Of a stretch of 64,000 bases of DNA, positions 61,595 to 64,000 are shown in pieces. The stretch lies in assembly GCA_023414875.1 (NCBI GenBank), contig JAEZMV010000006.1, positions 62,001-126,000 on the forward strand. The letters run 5' to 3'. Made by a program: the position numbers and the translations under genes. Positions within the stretch are counted from its first letter, which is position 1. Every line of letters starts with the position of its first letter. The notes beneath the pieces are model-generated. The model did no database searches. It was not told where the DNA came from and worked only from the letters and a program-made list of their open reading frames with translations. This DNA is from Bacillota bacterium. GTDB taxonomy: Bacteria > Bacillota > Clostridia > Lachnospirales > Lachnospiraceae.

Positions 61595-61623
61595 ATGATA
61601 GTATAAATATTTCGAATTGTCAA
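61595..61623 (-). promoter_or_regulatory. ileS promoter
   Basis: On the minus strand TTGACA (61618-61623) and TATCAT (61595-61600) are 17 bases apart, starting the T-box transcript near 61588. Confidence 0.75.
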
Positions 61624-61758
61624 TAGTTTTCTACATTTGAGGGGTTTTTATCAACACATAAGAGATATTTATAAATTATTATCAACAATAATTAAATCCC
61701 TTGTTATGAAGCATATGTTATCTGTACCTTTATCTCTGGAAATTTTTATATTTTTATG

Positions 61759-61787
61759 TTGACAAATAATCTCATAGGAGGTAGTAT
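61759..61787 (+). promoter_or_regulatory. Promoter of the GntR/ABC operon
   Basis: TTGACA (61759-61764) and TAGTAT (61782-61787) are 17 bases apart. AGTTAGTTAG repeats just downstream may be the operator of the GntR protein. Confidence 0.7.
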
Positions 61788-61842
61788 AGTGATATAGTTA
61801 GTTAGTCAAGTAATTAACCATATAACGAAAGGAGGTCCATCA

Positions 61843-62211
61843 TTGCATATAAACTTTAATTCGGAGAAACCAATCTTCCTGCAAATCGCGGAGGGCATTG
61901 AAGATGCAATTCTCTCCGATGCGTTTGCAGAAGAAGCTCAGATTCCATCTATTACAGAGTTTTCTACTAATTACAAAATTAATCCTGCTACTGCTTTAAA
62001 GGGAATTAACATTTTAGTTGATAACGGGATTGTGTATAAGAAAAGGGGATTAGGTATGTTCGTAGCAACGGGAGCTGTAGAAAAACTGCTTCATAAAAGA
62101 AAGGAACAGTTTTATGACAGCTATATTACGGGATTAATCAACGAAGCGAAACGATTAAACCTGTCGGAAGGTGAAATAAAATCTATGATAGAAAGAGGGT
62201 TCAAACAATGA
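61843..62211 (+). CDS. YtrA-subfamily GntR regulator
   Basis: This 122-residue repressor has a GntR winged helix (PIFLQIAEGIEDAILSDAFAEEAQIPSITEFSTNYKINPATALKGINILVDNGIVYKKRGLGMFV) and a short tail, the layout of YtrA-like regulators. The start is TTG at 61843, fourteen bases after AAAGGAGGT. YtrA regulators typically control the ABC transporter genes beside them in response to cell-wall-active antibiotics. The next gene overlaps by four bases. Confidence 0.88.
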   Translation: MHINFNSEKPIFLQIAEGIEDAILSDAFAEEAQIPSITEFSTNYKINPATALKGINILVDNGIVYKKRGLGMFVATGAVEKLLHKRKEQFYDSYITGLINEAKRLNLSEGEIKSMIERGFKQ

Positions 62212-63056
62212 ATGGCATAGAGATAAAAAATATAGCAAAGAATTATGGTACTGTCTGTGCTCTGGATCAGATTAATTTGCATTTTGAGGAGAATAAAATC
62301 TATGGGCTCCTTGGAAGAAACGGTGCCGGTAAATCTACACTTCTAAATATTATTTCAAATCGAATCTTCGCAACCAGTGGCGAGGTTCTAATCGATGGTG
62401 AAACCGCTACCGAGAATGACCGGGCTCTCGGTAAGTTATATTTGATGAGTGAAAAGACCTATTATCCTGAAAAAATGAAAATTAAAGATATATTTCAATG
62501 GACGAAATGCTTTTATCCGGATTTCGATCCGGAATATGCTAAAAAGCTTGCTGAGAGCTTCGATCTTAACCTGAATAAAACCGTCAGATCCCTTTCAACC
62601 GGTTATACCTCCATTTTTAAATTAATAATAGCGCTCTCTGTCAATGTACCTTACCTACTGCTTGATGAGCCTGTTTTGGGATTGGATGCGAATCATAGAG
62701 ACTTATTCTATCGCATCTTAATTGAAAAATTCAGTGAAAGACCCTGTACCATAATCATTTCCACTCATTTAATCGAAGAGGTTTCCAATGTAATAGAGGA
62801 TATTGTGATCATTAAAAAGGGGAAAATATTAAAGAATGAATCCTGTGAGGAACTACTATCCAAAGGTTATACGGTATCGGGCACCGCTGCTTCAGTAGAC
62901 GCTTATATCAAAGGGAAGAATGTGATTGGTACTGATACCCTTGGTGGGCTTAAAATCGCTTATCTGCTTGAACAGGCAGCACCTAATCTACCTACGGATC
63001 TGGAGATATCAAAACTAGATTTACAGAAGCTGTTTATCCAGCTTACAAATTCATAA
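62208..63056 (+). CDS. ABC transporter ATPase
   Basis: This 282-residue ATPase has Walker A GRNGAGKSTLL, a signature region SLSTGYTSIFKLIIAL (degenerate compared with LSGGQ), Walker B YLLLDEPVLGLD and the H-loop ISTHLIEEVS. It resembles the ATPases paired with YtrA regulators. It is coupled to the repressor gene and to the permease gene 14 bases downstream. Confidence 0.9.
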   Translation: MNGIEIKNIAKNYGTVCALDQINLHFEENKIYGLLGRNGAGKSTLLNIISNRIFATSGEVLIDGETATENDRALGKLYLMSEKTYYPEKMKIKDIFQWTKCFYPDFDPEYAKKLAESFDLNLNKTVRSLSTGYTSIFKLIIALSVNVPYLLLDEPVLGLDANHRDLFYRILIEKFSERPCTIIISTHLIEEVSNVIEDIVIIKKGKILKNESCEELLSKGYTVSGTAASVDAYIKGKNVIGTDTLGGLKIAYLLEQAAPNLPTDLEISKLDLQKLFIQLTNS

Positions 63057-63070
63057 GGGAGGATTCATAC

Positions 63071-63877
63071 ATGAATATCAAAGCAGCTTATCGTTATCAA
63101 CTAGACGATCATAAAAAAGCAATTATTACCTATTATATTATCCTACTGGCTATCTATATCTTACTGATTTCCAGTATTTCCATCTCCGTCTCAAGTACCG
63201 AGACAATAACTTATACCGACAGTAGCTCTGATCAGATCAGCATCCCTGTAAACTCCACGGATTACAATATGATTAGTGGTATGGAATTGGCTACCGTAAT
63301 CTTTCTTTTTATAGTCGGATTAGATTCTTTTAAAGAAGTATTTGGTATGCTATTACAAAACGGCATTTCCAGAAGGACCTTGTTCGCCAGCCGCTGCTTA
63401 ACCACGGTTTCGATTGCTCTGATCATGTCAGTGATTGATAAAATTATTTTACTTGTTTTAAAATCCATATCCTTAATCACAAATGAGAACTTGTTTGTAA
63501 AATCGCTTTATGAACAGTCTTATCGCAACAACATCGAAGGAATCGGTTCATTCTTATTTCATATTGAAAGTTTTATTTTTAATATCCTACTATATTTATT
63601 CGTTATAACGCTTGGTTATTTCATACGATTAGTCTATTACCGCGTAAGCAAACCCGTTAGGATTACCATAAGCATAACTATACCAACTGTATCATTTATT
63701 CTTCTTCCAATGATTGATGAATACGTCACAAAGGGAAAAATCTATAGAGCTTTCTCGGATTTTATCCATTTTAGTTTCGGTCATCCGTTGAATGCAATTA
63801 TAAGTTTTGCTATCGGAGCCACTATCTTTTGCTCCCTCAGCTGGTTGGTAATAAGAAGGGTTTCGATAAAAGAATAG
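63071..63877 (+). CDS. ABC transporter permease
   Basis: This 268-residue membrane protein has about six hydrophobic segments and no signature motif. It completes the YtrA-like operon with the ATPase and likely exports or senses an antimicrobial at the membrane. The ATG follows AAGGGAGG. Its sequence belongs to no family I can name more closely than ABC-2-like. Confidence 0.75.
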   Translation: MNIKAAYRYQLDDHKKAIITYYIILLAIYILLISSISISVSSTETITYTDSSSDQISIPVNSTDYNMISGMELATVIFLFIVGLDSFKEVFGMLLQNGISRRTLFASRCLTTVSIALIMSVIDKIILLVLKSISLITNENLFVKSLYEQSYRNNIEGIGSFLFHIESFIFNILLYLFVITLGYFIRLVYYRVSKPVRITISITIPTVSFILLPMIDEYVTKGKIYRAFSDFIHFSFGHPLNAIISFAIGATIFCSLSWLVIRRVSIKE

Positions 63878-63910
63878 CTTTTGTTAAAATAATAAATAAC
63901 GGAACATATT

Positions 63911-63960
63911 TTACCCCTATCCTAGACAGTATAATAGTAAACTGTTTATGATAGGGGTTT
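63911..63960 (+). terminator. Terminator of the ABC operon
   Basis: ACCCCTATC pairs with GATAGGGGT around an inner ACAGT/ACTGT arm, followed by TTTATTG. Confidence 0.75.
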
Positions 63961-64000
63961 ATTGTGAATTAAAAGGCAAATTCACACAGAATATGATAAT

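Larger units (their letters stand above)
61160..61842. other. ileS leader and divergent promoter region
   Basis: This 683-base gap between ileS and the GntR gene holds the T-box leader, its promoter and the YtrA-like promoter. No protein gene is supported. A hairpin at 61282-61320 overlaps the U tract of the T-box terminator. Confidence 0.6.

Noticed and set aside
1..64000. Prophage, transposon or integrative element
   Set aside because: No integrase, transposase, phage structural or conjugation gene, and no tRNA att site, is present in the window.

Overview
The window looks like a chromosomal segment of a low-GC, strictly anaerobic Clostridia bacterium, most likely a member of the Lachnospiraceae. 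The evidence is AT-rich intergenic DNA, strong AAGGAGG ribosome sites with some TTG/GTG starts, an electron-bifurcating-type [FeFe]-hydrogenase operon, a reverse rubrerythrin, a PerR-like regulator, a T-box in front of a eukaryal-like ileS and a preQ1-type transporter leader. No tRNA, rRNA, CRISPR array, transposase or integrase was found.

Layout. (1) 1-6.1 kb: a peptide-modification island. It holds a radical SAM/SPASM maturase cut by the window edge, a Nif11-type leader peptide precursor, a second Cys-rich leader-like protein translationally coupled to an ECF sigma factor, and a divergent 1039-residue STAND/SARP-type regulator. (2) 6.2-31.6 kb: an accessory region rich in regulators. It contains a transglutaminase-like protein and an AraC regulator; a BlaI/BlaR1 pair in which BlaR1 carries a C-terminal NlpC/P60 domain lacking its catalytic cysteine; an ECF sigma/anti-sigma pair; a two-component system plus ABC exporter resembling antimicrobial-peptide detoxification modules; a MocR regulator divergent from an acetyltransferase; a PadR/HAAS operon; an XRE-BtrH fusion; a Nei/Fpg-like glycosylase; several GNAT proteins; QueT with a structured leader; and an LCP cell-wall protein. 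A 160-bp promoter-bearing segment is duplicated at 22.4 and 25.5 kb. (3) 31.7-44.3 kb: asnS with an unusual multi-hairpin leader, then the hydrogenase locus. The minus strand carries a sensory or regulatory set (PAS-GGDEF-like, two DRTGG proteins, an anti-sigma-like kinase, a sensory-type [FeFe] hydrogenase, a PHP protein). The plus strand carries the catalytic HydCBA operon with an ATPase, a DsrE-like protein and a [2Fe-2S] protein inserted. (4) 44.4-64 kb: a divergent DUF1874/YddF-like protein, a chemoreceptor, a CPBP protease with a TetR regulator, oxidative-stress genes with shared PerR-like boxes, a DEAD-box helicase with a candidate attenuator leader, YgiQ, a secreted FKBP/trigger-factor-like foldase, the c-di-AMP receptor DarA, ileS with its Ile T-box, and a YtrA-like GntR/ABC operon.

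How the parts fit. The hydrogenase locus is a self-contained H2/NADH/ferredoxin redox module with its own sensory arm. Much of the rest is envelope-stress sensing and peptide defence or production: two ECF sigmas, BlaRI, a two-component system with ABC transporter, and YtrA with ABC transporter. The best candidates for undescribed biology are the sigma-coupled Cys-rich peptide island at the left edge, the BlaR1 sensor with a dead NlpC/P60 domain, and several RNA-level control elements: an anti-Shine-Dalgarno switch in the hydrogenase operon, the asnS hairpin array, and the helicase attenuator.
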